From NCBI GenBank assembly GCA_030041375.1, contig JASHOA010000077.1:1-64000 (forward strand): a stretch of 64,000 nt of DNA, in the 5' to 3' direction. This DNA is from Acetobacteraceae bacterium (lineage in GTDB: Bacteria; Pseudomonadota; Alphaproteobacteria; Acetobacterales; Acetobacteraceae). Each line of letters opens with the position of its first letter. Position 1 is the first letter of the stretch. Below, one piece after another: positions 44,754 to 53,970 of the stretch. Under the pieces are notes generated by a model that saw only the letters and a list, made by a program, of their open reading frames with translations, was not told the origin of the DNA and searched no databases. The translations under genes and the position numbers were made by a program.

Positions 44754-46486
44754 TCCGGCGCGTGCAGCATAATCGCTGCCGCGAGGTCTTGCACTGCCAC
44801 GGCGATTGCAGCATACGTCCGCTCGAATGTCGCAAGATCGGCGCCGTCCGGGTCCAGGATTTCGCATTGTGCGCCCCGACCATCAAGAAAGCTTCCGAGC
44901 ATCACTGTCTTTTTTAGAAGCGCCGGATTTCGCGCATGGAGATCGTCCAAGTTGCGGCGATCGAAAACGACGACGAGGATCGCATTGTCTGCGGACTCAT
45001 CGGAAAGGTAGGTTGAGCGGTGGGTGGTAAGATCGATACCGAGCTTTCGCGCGGCAAGAATCGCCGCCTGCGGTGAGCGGGCCCCTTCCCGTGGCAGCAT
45101 CCCCGCTGACACTACGGTGAGGCCGGGAGCGCGCCCGGCAAGGTGCCGACGCAGCGACTCCGCGGCAACGGGGCTACGACAGACATTGCCCTGGCAGAGC
45201 ATTGCCACAGTGGCGTGTCCCCTGTGGCGTCCGGTCATGATCCTACGCACTAAACGTCGGTCGCGCTGGCCAAGCAGGAGGCGACTCCCAGGCGCACGAA
45301 GTAACAAGTGGGATGCCGCTGCTCCACCTTCACGGTGGAACTCGAGTAGTCCCGGGTGGGGATCATCGGAAACGAGTACGTCCAGATGCTCCCGCCCGAT
45401 CAGGAGGCGGCCGAACTCGCTGCCGGCGGCAAAGAGACGTCGGATCATTGCGCGGGGGTTCGACCGGAGATCGCGCGCTTCGGCCAGGATCTGGCGTGCG
45501 TCCTGCATGAGGTTGCGGCCAAAGACACCCGGGCGGTAGGTGACGCTTGGCGTTTCTTCGCCACCGACGAGGAGCTGGTACCAGCGGTAGGGAAAGTCGA
45601 CGCCGAGGGCCACCGCGAGTGGCATCGATCCCCACGGCCGTGCATTGACTTCAAGCAGGATCCAGCCTCCCGGCGGCGGTGCCATCTTGAACTCGAACAT
45701 TGCGACCCCGGTGAAGGTAATGGCCGCTGTCATCCGTTCGACTGCCGCCAAAAGATCCGGAGCCAAGGGCTGGCTGACGCGGTAGAAGCCGGCGCCGCCG
45801 CGCTCGCGAGCGCGCCGATGCTGGAAGGCCTGCAAGACACGGCCCCGACTTGCCAAAATGCTGATGCCGACGCCTTGGCCCACGAAGTAACCCTCCACCA
45901 GGGTCGGACTGTCTGCGATGTTGGCGAGAGCCTTGCTAAGTGCCTCCTCGCGCTCGCAGATTTCGACCCGCGCACGCGCATGAAGCGCATCGAGCCGAAA
46001 CGAGCAGCACGGTTTCAGAACAAGCGGCAATCCAAACTCAGCGATCAGCTGGTTCCCATTGGCGCCTGCCGTGATGCGGCGCCCTGGCGCGACAGGTACA
46101 TCGCACAACGCAGCAAGCTCACGCGTCTGCGCCTTGTCGAACAGTACCTCGAGCGAGGTCGGGTCAGGAACCGCCACCCGGGTCAAGTCGGCGAAGCGAT
46201 GGCGATGCAGATCAAACGGCAGGATCGACCGCTCGTCGCAAGGAATGACGAGGTCGAACGGCTCGCGGCGAAGCAGCGCGGCGACCGCTTCGCACCAGTC
46301 GGTGCCGTCTCCGAGGTAGGGCGGGAGACGGTGAAGGGCCCTAAGATAGCGGGAGGCGAGGGCAGGCGAGGTGAAATCCGCTGGGGCAGCGTGTACCTCG
46401 ATCCGCTTCCTGCCGAGGGAGCGCACGATTGTAAGGAAACTCCGAGTGTCGTCCCCAAATACGAGGGCGCGGCCGCGAGCTGTCAA
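44750..46486 (-). CDS. ATP-grasp ligase fused to low-molecular-weight protein tyrosine phosphatase
   Basis: 578 residues from TTG 46486, which has GGAG eight bases upstream; further upstream the frame has no family-like sequence. Residues about 1-400 are an ATP-grasp carboxylate-amine/thiol ligase: ALVFGDDTRSFL at the N-terminus, LPLVLKP (ATP-binding Lys 158), LVEGYFVGQGVGISIL, metal-binding Glu 265 in MFEFK and Glu 279/Asn 281 in LLEVNARPWGS. Residues about 424-578 are a low-molecular-weight tyrosine phosphatase: P-loop CQGNVCRSP (Cys 431, Arg 437) and the general-acid Asp-Pro at 545-546 followed by LATFERTY. Both active sites look complete. Such phosphatases usually act on tyrosine-kinase regulators of polysaccharide export; no such kinase is in this window. 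Confidence 0.82.
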   Translation of the reverse strand: MTARGRALVFGDDTRSFLTIVRSLGRKRIEVHAAPADFTSPALASRYLRALHRLPPYLGDGTDWCEAVAALLRREPFDLVIPCDERSILPFDLHRHRFADLTRVAVPDPTSLEVLFDKAQTRELAALCDVPVAPGRRITAGANGNQLIAEFGLPLVLKPCCSFRLDALHARARVEICEREEALSKALANIADSPTLVEGYFVGQGVGISILASRGRVLQAFQHRRARERGGAGFYRVSQPLAPDLLAAVERMTAAITFTGVAMFEFKMAPPPGGWILLEVNARPWGSMPLAVALGVDFPYRWYQLLVGGEETPSVTYRPGVFGRNLMQDARQILAEARDLRSNPRAMIRRLFAAGSEFGRLLIGREHLDVLVSDDPHPGLLEFHREGGAAASHLLLRAPGSRLLLGQRDRRLVRRIMTGRHRGHATVAMLCQGNVCRSPVAAESLRRHLAGRAPGLTVVSAGMLPREGARSPQAAILAARKLGIDLTTHRSTYLSDESADNAILVVVFDRRNLDDLHARNPALLKKTVMLGSFLDGRGAQCEILDPDGADLATFERTYAAIAVAVQDLAAAIMLHAPE

Positions 46487-46680
46487 GGTTTGAGCTCCCT
46501 GACAGCACGGCGGGTAGCCGGTACTGCACCGCGATGCGCGGCGCGCGCGACCACCCCGGTCCGGCCCTTCCGGCGAAGCCGCGGTTCTGCGGGCATGACG
46601 ACTGCCTGTCCCCTTGCGCCTCCACGCTCCCATTAACCCAATCGCAGAATGCTGAATACCGTTCTCGCGCCCGGCCGATT

Positions 46681-47655
46681 CTAACGACCTGTCTGCGCCC
46701 GGAGCCATAACCAAGCGGTATAACCCGCCCATTTGAAGCCGGGCTCGGTACCGAGCGCCTGGAGGGCGTACCAAACAGCCTCCGGTCTTCGGCCCGAGGC
46801 GGCGAGGGTCTCGGCGATCTTCTTGACGGCGTACGCCTTATGGCGCCTGCCATGGGCGCGAATCCCGGGATGGCGGGCGAATAGGGCCGCGCGATCGAGC
46901 ACGCGAATCTGGAACAGTCGTCGCTCAAGCTCGGAAATTGCCGTTGTCATGTTAGCCGTTCCAGCCGGATCGGGGATGTTGTGGCGCCCTATCGTAACCG
47001 GCAGATATCGCATTAGTTGAGCTTGGTCGATCAGGCGGAGATAGAGATCGCGGTCACATTCCCAGCGGATCGTCTCGTCCATGCCGCCGATTTCCTGATA
47101 GATCGACCGCCGTACGATAAGCGTGTTCAGGTGGCAGAATCCGTGGCTCTGGAGGAGATCGTCAACCGTGACAGTGTAGGCACCTAGATGATCCGGTGCT
47201 TTCCCTGCCCGGGTAAGGATGCTCGGCAGATCTTCGACCCAGATCGGGCCGGATTTCCGCTCACCTTTGAGGAACGCAGATTGGTTGGTCATAACAAGAT
47301 CGGGCGCCTTCTGATCGGCTTCGATCAACGCATGCACTCGTTCGAGGTGGCCGTTGTCCGTCCAGCAATCATCATCGTCGAGGAAACAGAGGTAGGGCCG
47401 TGTTGCCGAAGCGGCTCCGACATTGATCGCGTAGCTTTGACCGTGACCATTGAGGCGCTGGAGGAGCGTAAACGTACGAATGCTGACACCGGCGGCTTGG
47501 CGAAGGATGACATCGTAGGCGGGCTGATGTTCGGAGGCGGATCCGTCATTGACAACGATAATCTCGATGCCGCGGAAGGACTGAGCCAGCACTGAGGCGA
47601 GGGCTTGGGCGAAAAGAGTCGGTCGGTCGCGTGTCGGCATGACGACAGAGAACAC
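46681..47655 (-). CDS. Family 2 glycosyltransferase
   Basis: 324 residues. N-terminal GT-A domain: FSVVMPTRDRPTLFAQALAS, IIVVNDGSASE, NVGAASATRPYLCFLDDDDCW with the metal-binding acidic cluster, and GGMDETIRWECDRDLYLRL for the acceptor region. The C-terminal helices are short. No membrane segment is obvious. It lies 33 bases after the sulfotransferase gene, same strand, and likely transfers a sugar of the same polymer. Donor sugar unknown. Confidence 0.88.
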   Translation of the reverse strand: MFSVVMPTRDRPTLFAQALASVLAQSFRGIEIIVVNDGSASEHQPAYDVILRQAAGVSIRTFTLLQRLNGHGQSYAINVGAASATRPYLCFLDDDDCWTDNGHLERVHALIEADQKAPDLVMTNQSAFLKGERKSGPIWVEDLPSILTRAGKAPDHLGAYTVTVDDLLQSHGFCHLNTLIVRRSIYQEIGGMDETIRWECDRDLYLRLIDQAQLMRYLPVTIGRHNIPDPAGTANMTTAISELERRLFQIRVLDRAALFARHPGIRAHGRRHKAYAVKKIAETLAASGRRPEAVWYALQALGTEPGFKWAGYTAWLWLRAQTGR

Positions 47656-47688
47656 GGCAACAATGCTCCTGCCAGGTGAGGCCCGGGA

Positions 47689-48453
47689 TCAGTCCTCTGA
47701 AGAACGGTGGATGTGGGCGTCTATGTGCATCTGCTCGGCAGGAGGAATCCCGCAATATTCCAGGAGGTCAGCCTGGAACGGTATCTGATTTAACCTTTCA
47801 GTATCGACAATGCGGAACATCTCGCCGAGCTTCCGTTGCAGGATCCCGGCTTGTTCGTAATAGTGATCCCAGTACATCCCGATCGCCTCGCGCTTTGTCC
47901 TGGCAACGAACTTCGGGAAGCACTTGTCCCAAACGGGATCCTTCAGCCATCGGCTTCCGTCATGATCCATCCAGAAGTTGCGTGACTCGTGGTAATGCTC
48001 ACGGGTGATCAGGCTGGAGAGGCGGTCGGCAATCCGTTTCGAACGCCAGCGTTCGACCGCCGACTTGCGAATCCAGCTATTTACAGTCTGCTCGCGATCC
48101 CGGCGCAGGCAGATAAACCGAATGTTCGGGTTATGACTAGCCAGCAGTTCGACGTAAGTTAGATAGTAGAAGGCAATATCTCCAATCGTGCGCACGCGCT
48201 GCATTCTGCAGAGTTGGTCATATGCCTTTGTCACAACACCACGCGAGAGATCGACCGTTAGCATTGCCGGGTCGCCGCCATCAAGGATGGCTTGGAATTC
48301 ATGGATCGTGTTGAGAAACGGCCGCGGCGTGCCGGAGAACCGGACGGCTGAGGGATTCATTTCGTGGAAACAGAGCGAGTCCCTTTGCGCATTGAGAAGC
48401 TTGGCAAGCGAGGCTGTCCCCGACCGCCCACTGCCGAGCCCGATCACGATCAT
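47689..48453 (-). CDS. Sulfotransferase family protein
   Basis: 254 residues from ATG 48453, with GGGAG seven bases upstream. The N-terminal MIVIGLGSGRSGTASLAKLL is the 5'-phosphosulfate-binding loop of PAPS-dependent sulfotransferases. Further features are FICLRRDREQTVNSW (the 3'-phosphate region with RDR) and a basic middle part. Such enzymes can sulfate sugars of exopolysaccharides or Nod-type lipids. It is the first gene of the minus-strand operon, so the promoter lies in the 443-base divergent gap. PAPS supply genes are not in this window. Confidence 0.78.
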   Translation of the reverse strand: MIVIGLGSGRSGTASLAKLLNAQRDSLCFHEMNPSAVRFSGTPRPFLNTIHEFQAILDGGDPAMLTVDLSRGVVTKAYDQLCRMQRVRTIGDIAFYYLTYVELLASHNPNIRFICLRRDREQTVNSWIRKSAVERWRSKRIADRLSSLITREHYHESRNFWMDHDGSRWLKDPVWDKCFPKFVARTKREAIGMYWDHYYEQAGILQRKLGEMFRIVDTERLNQIPFQADLLEYCGIPPAEQMHIDAHIHRSSED

Positions 48454-48896
48454 TCGCTTACTCCCGCGGCCATCCGTCCCCTCACGCCGCCCGGCGGATA
48501 ACGTCGCCGTAAACGTCACTTGGGAATCCGGCCTAGGACCCTCCCCTGATCTGTCCTGCAAATCAAATTCCGAGCAGGCGTCTCTCAGCACCATCTCGTG
48601 CTTTGGATGGGGATGGCTGGCGAGGCGGGCGCGGCGAGGACGACGGCGTGGCCCGACGGCTTGGCAGAGGGCCGCAGTCCATCCAAGGACCTGTTTGTTT
48701 TCAGTATCTTGGCCATCCACATGCCGAACCTGTTGTGGAGTCCGAGCCAGCCGCCAGACCGTCAACCACACCGTCTGCTCCGGCCCACTCGGGCGTGCTG
48801 AAAAGAGGGGTAGCGGCTCTCCTTGCCTTGCTCACCAACGGGATCGATGAATATGGATGCTGCCTATCCCGGTCGGCGGGGCGGGCTTTTTGTGCC
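48454..48896. other. Divergent intergenic region between two polysaccharide operons
   Basis: 443 bases with no credible gene. It separates the sulfotransferase operon (minus) from the YdcF-like operon (plus), so it should hold both promoters. I could not find convincing -35/-10 pairs or a repeat. Frames here are in-frame extensions of the two genes with no family resemblance. Confidence 0.5.
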
Positions 48897-49637
48897 ATGT
48901 CTCTAAATCCTCTTGCGGTGGCTGCGGTAGTGCCACCCCTGGCGTTTCTGCCATTGCCCGTCGTCGGTGCTGTCATTGGCCTCCGCTGGCGCCGCACGGG
49001 ATTGTTGGTGGCCGGGATAGGAGGGCTGATGCTGATACTCCTCGCGATGCCCGCGATCGGTCTCCCGTTGCTGCTTTCGCTTGAAAACGACCTGCCGCTG
49101 GCTCCGCTGACCCGTGCTCCGCCTCAGGCGATCGTGATTCTCGGGGCCGACATTTCCCGCAGTGCTGGCGCGCGGCCTTTCGGGGTGGGACCGCTCACGC
49201 TTGAAAGGCTGGCCGCTGGCAGCACACTGTACCAGCGGACGCATCTGCCCATTCTCGTATCGGGCGGCAAACCCTACCCGCGCGCCGATTCGTCTCTTGC
49301 CGGCCGAATGGCCTCCGTTCTTGTGCAGGAATTTCACATACCCGTGACCTGGGAGGAAATGGGTTCGGATAGTACGTGGCAGAACGCCGCCCCCAGCGCT
49401 CCAATACTGGCCCAGCACGGCATTCGATCAATTTATCTTGTTACCCATGCATGGCATATGCGACGGGCCATTTTCTGTTTCCGGCGATTCGGGCTTCTTG
49501 TCACCGCTGCGCCGGTCAGGCACGACCGCTTTTTGTTCGACGCGTCAGAGTTTGTGCCGAGTATATCTGGCTGGGAGGATTCCTATTTCGCCTTTCACGA
49601 ATGGATTGGCCTTGCCTGGTATCACCTACGGCACTGA
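48897..49637 (+). CDS. YdcF/ElyC/SanA-like DUF218 membrane protein
   Basis: 246 residues from ATG 48897. Two hydrophobic segments lie at about 7-25 and 37-57 (LLVAGIGGLMLILLAMPAIG). A DUF218 domain follows: QAIVILGADISRSAGARPF, LERLAAGSTLYQRTHLPILV, SGGKPYPRADSSLAGRM, the acidic EEMGSDSTWQNA and YLVTHAWHMRRAIFCFRRFG. This family acts in envelope and exopolysaccharide metabolism (ElyC affects peptidoglycan lipid carriers), but the biochemical role is poorly known. It opens the plus-strand operon and overlaps the next gene. Confidence 0.85.
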   Translation: MSLNPLAVAAVVPPLAFLPLPVVGAVIGLRWRRTGLLVAGIGGLMLILLAMPAIGLPLLLSLENDLPLAPLTRAPPQAIVILGADISRSAGARPFGVGPLTLERLAAGSTLYQRTHLPILVSGGKPYPRADSSLAGRMASVLVQEFHIPVTWEEMGSDSTWQNAAPSAPILAQHGIRSIYLVTHAWHMRRAIFCFRRFGLLVTAAPVRHDRFLFDASEFVPSISGWEDSYFAFHEWIGLAWYHLRH

Positions 49638-50712
49638 AGGGGTTGAGCGTTCGCAGGTTTCAGCCCATGCCGCGCTCGGCGATCTATCGGCTGCGTCGGT
49701 TCGGCTGTTTACCGATCCGACTGAGGACCTGTTCGCGAGCCAGCTTTGGTACGCCACCCTGATCGCCCACGCCCGGCCGGAGGGTTGGGCGCCGAAGATT
49801 GTCCAATGGAGCGCGGAAGGGGTTCCCGCGGCGCTACTACCGCTGGTTGGCACCGAACAGCGCGGCAGCGTGCTCCAGAGCCTGACGGGGCCTTATAGTC
49901 TCACATTCCGACCCTTGCTCGCTCCGGGTGTTTCGCCGGCGGAGAGCGGCAGGATGTTCGGACAGTTCTGTCGTCAGGCCGGCGTCGTGCGCCTCGAGGC
50001 GCTGGATGCGGAGAGGCCTGACCTTGACGAATTCGAAGCCGGGCTTCGACGGGCCGGGTTGATCGTACAGCGATTCGATCATTTCGGAAACTGGTGCGAG
50101 CCGGTTGCAGGCACATCGTTCGGGGAATTCCTCGGGGCACGGCCGAGCGTTCTGCAGAGTACGGTCCGCCGAAAGATGCGCCGTGTGCTGGCCGCCGGCG
50201 ACTTCGCCGTGGTCACCGGTGAGCCGAATCTGTCGAGAGCTATTGAAACCTACGAGGAAGTCTATGCGCGTAGCTGGAAAACGCCGGAGCCATTTCCGAG
50301 CTTCCATTCGGCACTGATGCACGCAACGGCGCCCCTCGGCTTACTCAGGCTGGGCGTTCTGCGCCTTTCAGGCCAAGCGGCAGCAGTCCAGCTCTGGATC
50401 GTCTCCGGAGGTCGCGCCATCGTACTCAAGCTTGCGCATGATGAAACTCTTGCAGCCTTTTCACCCGGCACAATACTGACCGCCCTCATGATCGAGCGGC
50501 TACTCGGAGAAGAGCGGGTGATGGAGCTTGATTTCGGTCGAGGCGATGATGCCTACAAGCAGCTTTGGACCACGCATCGTCGACAGCGAATCGGCTTCCT
50601 CCTCGCTGACCCGCTGCGGCCGGCTGGCCTGGTCGAGATTGGCCGTTCGCTTCTGGGTACCGCCCGGAGAAGGCTTTTAGCACCTATGGGGCGTGGGCGA
50701 CGTGATGCGTAA
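49606..50712 (+). CDS. FemAB/BioF2-like GNAT acyltransferase
   Basis: About 368 residues, with TTG 49606 or TTG 49612 inside the end of the YdcF-like gene as the likeliest start; no ATG in this frame fits better. The GNAT-like Acetyltransf_6 fold is seen in LQSTVRRKMRRVLAAGDFAV, YEEVYARSWKTPEPFPSFH, AAVQLWIVSGGRAIVLKLAHD and SPGTILTALMIERLLGEE, then ELDFGRGDDAYKQLWTTHRR. Related proteins (CelD, FemAB-like, some exosortase-associated) sit in polysaccharide clusters and may transfer acyl or aminoacyl groups. The substrate is unknown here. Confidence 0.8.
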   Translation: MALPGITYGTEGVERSQVSAHAALGDLSAASVRLFTDPTEDLFASQLWYATLIAHARPEGWAPKIVQWSAEGVPAALLPLVGTEQRGSVLQSLTGPYSLTFRPLLAPGVSPAESGRMFGQFCRQAGVVRLEALDAERPDLDEFEAGLRRAGLIVQRFDHFGNWCEPVAGTSFGEFLGARPSVLQSTVRRKMRRVLAAGDFAVVTGEPNLSRAIETYEEVYARSWKTPEPFPSFHSALMHATAPLGLLRLGVLRLSGQAAAVQLWIVSGGRAIVLKLAHDETLAAFSPGTILTALMIERLLGEERVMELDFGRGDDAYKQLWTTHRRQRIGFLLADPLRPAGLVEIGRSLLGTARRRLLAPMGRGRRDA

Positions 50713-50780
50713 CCGTGCTGCAAATGGAGCGCAGCCAGTGGGAACAGCACGCCCGAAACGGTGGCGATAGGTATCATTGC

Positions 50781-51944
50781 ATGCGAATCCTCTACAGCCA
50801 TCGGATCCAATCCCACGATGGACAGTCGGTGCACCTCGAAGAGCTCGTCACTGCATTTCGGGTCGCCGGGCACGAGGTGTTGGTTGTCGGGCCAAGCTTT
50901 TATGCTCGCACTGAGCTCGGGGCCGAGAGCCGCGCGGTGGCCCTTGCGCGACGACTGCTGCCGGGTGCAGTCGCCGAGCTTGCCGAATTGGCCTACAATA
51001 TTCCTGCATGGCTTGCGCTTGAGCGTGCCGCGGCAGCCTTTCGCCCCGACATCATATATGAGCGTTATAATCTCTATTACCTGGCTGGTGCCTGGCTCGC
51101 ACGCCGGCGCCGTATCCTGTTCTATGTCGAGGTCAATGCGCCGCTTGCCGACGAACGCGGGCGCTTCGGAGGGCTCCGTCTTGGCCGCATTGCTCGCGGC
51201 GCGGAGCGCTTTGTATGGCGTGCGGCGGATCGCGTATTCGCTGTTTCCGGCGAGCTAAAGCAGCGCATCTCCGCCGCCGGCGTGTCGGAAGCGTGCATTG
51301 CTCTCACTCCCAATGGCGTCGTGCCGGAGCGCTTCCGTCCACAGATCAGAGAGTCTGGTTCTGACGCCGGACGAACAGTGACCCTTGGTTTCATCGGCTT
51401 CGTCCGCGCATGGCACGGCATTGAGACCGTTATTCGTGGCATGGCGGAGACAGCGCAAGATCTCCTGTTCGTGGTTGCGGGAGAGGGGCCGGCGCTGGAA
51501 GATCTCGAGCGATTGGCTCGGGAGCTCGGCTGCGCCGGACGCGTCCGGTTCAGCGGCCTGGTCGGGCGCGAGGAGGTGCCGCAGTTGCTGGAGAGCTTCG
51601 ACATCGCGCTTCAGCCGCACGCCCTTTCCTATGCGTCGCCGCTCAAACTGTTCGAGTATATGGCGGCCGGCCTGGCGATCGTTGCTCCTGATCAACCCAA
51701 TATCCGCGAGATCGTTGTGCACGAGGAAAGTGCACTTCTATTTAATCCTTCGGAGGAGGATGCGCTGTGGCGGGCCATCATCCGCCTTGCCACCGACCAT
51801 GCCCTCCGCGTCCGTCTTGGCAGGGCTGCGCGCGAGGTGATTCTTCGCCGGGACTTCACCTGGCGCGGAAACGCAGTGCGCGTTACGAGCATGGCCGAAG
51901 CCGATCTATCCCAGCGCCACGGCGCCGCGGTGGCGTTGAAATGA
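50781..51944 (+). CDS. Family 4 glycosyltransferase
   Basis: 387 residues from ATG 50781. GT-B enzyme: MRILYSHRIQSHDGQSVHLE start, PDIIYERYNLYYLAG, the linker VSGELKQRISAAGV and ALTPNGVVPERFRP, then LGFIGFVRAWHGIETVIRG, VVAGEGPALEDLERLA and the donor site ALSYASPLKLFEYMAAGLAI (E-x7-E pattern). Typical of exopolysaccharide GT4 enzymes. The stop overlaps the next glycosyltransferase (ATGA). Between it and the acyltransferase gene is a 68-base gap. Confidence 0.9.
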   Translation: MRILYSHRIQSHDGQSVHLEELVTAFRVAGHEVLVVGPSFYARTELGAESRAVALARRLLPGAVAELAELAYNIPAWLALERAAAAFRPDIIYERYNLYYLAGAWLARRRRILFYVEVNAPLADERGRFGGLRLGRIARGAERFVWRAADRVFAVSGELKQRISAAGVSEACIALTPNGVVPERFRPQIRESGSDAGRTVTLGFIGFVRAWHGIETVIRGMAETAQDLLFVVAGEGPALEDLERLARELGCAGRVRFSGLVGREEVPQLLESFDIALQPHALSYASPLKLFEYMAAGLAIVAPDQPNIREIVVHEESALLFNPSEEDALWRAIIRLATDHALRVRLGRAAREVILRRDFTWRGNAVRVTSMAEADLSQRHGAAVALK

Positions 51945-53047
51945 CACCGAATGCCTCAGATGGGGGACTCCTGCTTCATGTCTTCCCCAGCTTTGCAGCG
52001 GGCGGAGCGCAGATGCGATTCGTTGCGTTGGCGAACGCGTTTGGCCCCGCCTTCCGTCACGCAGTGATCGCACTGGACGGGGATTATTCCTGCCGATTTC
52101 GCCTCTCTCCCGAGCTTGCCATCTGCTATCCGCCGTTGGCGCGCGCGAGCTTTTCGATTGCCGGACGACTACGCCGTGCCAGGGCCCTGCTTTCTCGGCT
52201 ACGGCCGGATGTGCTTGTGACCAGCAACTGGGGCACCATCGAGTGGGCGATCGCGAACATGCTGCCGCTCGCACGGCACATTCACACCGAGGATGGCTTT
52301 GGTGTCGAAGAGCGGGATCGGCAACTTCGCCGCCGTGTGCTAGCACGCAGATTGGCCCTTCGGCGAAGCGTCGTCGTGGTGCCGTCTCGCACTCTGCAAA
52401 ACATCACACTGGACATATGGCGCCTGCGTTCGGTGCAAGTCCGTTACATTCCGAACGGGGTCGATCTTGCCCGGTTCGCACCTACTCCAGCGCCGCGTCG
52501 TGACGATGTTCCCGTGATCGGTTGTGTTGCCGTGCTGCGACGGGAGAAGAACATCGCCCGGCTGCTCCGGGCCGCCAAACACGTTGCCGCCAAGTGGCCG
52601 CTTCGGGTCGTCATCGCCGGTGACGGGCCGGAGCGTCCTGCGCTTCAGGCCCTTGCTGCAGAACTTGCCCTCGACATCGAGTTCCTGGGCGATCTTGCCG
52701 ACCCGGCGCCGATTTATCGCCGCTTTGATGTTTTTGCGCTGGCTTCGGACACCGAGCAGATGCCGCTCTCGGTTTTGGAAGCGATGGCCTCGGGCCTGGC
52801 GGTCGTCTCCACCGATGTCGGTGACATCGGAACCATGGTCGCGCCGGAGAACAGGCCGTTGATCTCGGGGCACGATGCCGGTGCGTTGGCACGGTCGCTC
52901 TGCAACCTACTGGAGGTGCCTGAGTGGCGCCTCTCGCTTGGGGTTGCGAACCGGCGTCGCGCGGAACGAGAATTTGACCAGCAACTCATGTTTCGGCGCT
53001 ATCGAGCGCTACTGGATGCGAGTGACAAGGAGACGAGGGAGACGTGA
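51941..53047 (+). CDS. Family 4 glycosyltransferase
   Basis: 368 residues from ATG 51941, overlapping the previous gene by four bases. GT-B fold: LLLHVFPSFAAGGAQMRFV (the AGGAQ acceptor loop), HIHTEDGFGVEERDRQLRR, VVVPSRTLQNITLDIW, VRYIPNGVDLARFAP, GCVAVLRREKNIARLLRAAK and DTEQMPLSVLEAMASGLAVV with the donor-binding glutamates. It resembles PelF/exosortase-cluster GT4 enzymes. It probably acts one step before or after the adjacent GT4. The stop overlaps the epimerase start (GTGA). Confidence 0.92.
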   Translation: MTPNASDGGLLLHVFPSFAAGGAQMRFVALANAFGPAFRHAVIALDGDYSCRFRLSPELAICYPPLARASFSIAGRLRRARALLSRLRPDVLVTSNWGTIEWAIANMLPLARHIHTEDGFGVEERDRQLRRRVLARRLALRRSVVVVPSRTLQNITLDIWRLRSVQVRYIPNGVDLARFAPTPAPRRDDVPVIGCVAVLRREKNIARLLRAAKHVAAKWPLRVVIAGDGPERPALQALAAELALDIEFLGDLADPAPIYRRFDVFALASDTEQMPLSVLEAMASGLAVVSTDVGDIGTMVAPENRPLISGHDAGALARSLCNLLEVPEWRLSLGVANRRRAEREFDQQLMFRRYRALLDASDKETRET

Positions 53048-53970
53048 GCACGTTCCTGGTGACCGGTGGAGCGGGATTCATCGGATCGCATCTGTGCGAT
53101 GCGTTGGATGCGGCAGGACATGATGTGCGGGTACTCGATGATCTCTCGACCGGGCGGCGCGAGAATCTGCCGCCGAGGGCGACGCTGATCGAGGGCAGCG
53201 CCGCCGATCGAGCCCTCCTCGGCAACGTACTCGAGGGGGTGGCGGGGTGCTTTCATCTGGCTGCGATCGCGTCCGTAGAGCGTGGCACCAGGGAGTGGCT
53301 TTGCACCCATCAGACCAACCTTGGCGCGACCGTAGCCCTCTTCGAAGCCGTTGCTGCGCTGCATCGGCCCGTTCCGGTCGTGTACGCTTCTTCGGCTGCC
53401 GTTTACGGTGAACCAACTCTTCTGCCGATCACGGAGGATGCACCGAAACGGCCGCTTTCCGCATATGGCGCCGACAAGTATGGTAGCGAGCTGCATGCTC
53501 ACGTGGCCACGCACGTACACGGGATACCGACGGTGGGAGTGCGTTTCTTCAATATCTATGGTCCGAGACAGGATCCACACTCGCCCTATTCCGGCGTTAT
53601 TGCGATCTTTGCGGAGCGGCTCATCAAACGTCAGCCGATCACGATCTTTGGCGACGGCACGCAAACTCGAGACTTTGTCTTCGTCTCCGATGCTGTTCGT
53701 GCTCTTGTTGCGGCGATGATACTTTGCCCGCCTGGTGCGCCCGTGTTCAATGTATGTACGGGAGAGTCGGTCTCGATCCTGGAGTTGGTGGGTCATCTTG
53801 GATCCATTGTCGGGACCAGACCCGTCATCCAATACGGTCCGGGGCGCACGGGCGAGATCCGCCATTCGACGGGCGCACCAGGCGCGGCCCAGCGCGCGCT
53901 TGGGCTTGACCCGCCGATTGCGATCCGCGAGGGCTTGGCACGGCTGCTGGCCGGCCGAGTGACCGCATAA
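53044..53970 (+). CDS. NAD-dependent sugar nucleotide epimerase/dehydratase
   Basis: 308 residues from GTG 53044. Extended short-chain dehydrogenase: FLVTGGAGFIGSHLCDALDA (GxxGxxG), VLDDLSTGRRENLPP, the active-site Ser in VYASSAAVYGEPTLLP, the YxxxK as YGADKYGSE and RFFNIYGPRQDPHSPY. Closest in style to UDP-glucose or UDP-GlcNAc 4-epimerases, so it may supply galactose- or galactosamine-type donor for the two GT4 enzymes upstream. Exact substrate is not readable. A gap of about 500 bases with an IS fragment follows, so asnB may have its own promoter. Confidence 0.88.
   Translation: MSTFLVTGGAGFIGSHLCDALDAAGHDVRVLDDLSTGRRENLPPRATLIEGSAADRALLGNVLEGVAGCFHLAAIASVERGTREWLCTHQTNLGATVALFEAVAALHRPVPVVYASSAAVYGEPTLLPITEDAPKRPLSAYGADKYGSELHAHVATHVHGIPTVGVRFFNIYGPRQDPHSPYSGVIAIFAERLIKRQPITIFGDGTQTRDFVFVSDAVRALVAAMILCPPGAPVFNVCTGESVSILELVGHLGSIVGTRPVIQYGPGRTGEIRHSTGAPGAAQRALGLDPPIAIREGLARLLAGRVTA

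Noticed and set aside
45356-46636. A 426-codon plus-strand frame
   Set aside because: Lies antisense to the ATP-grasp/phosphatase gene and has no recognisable motifs.
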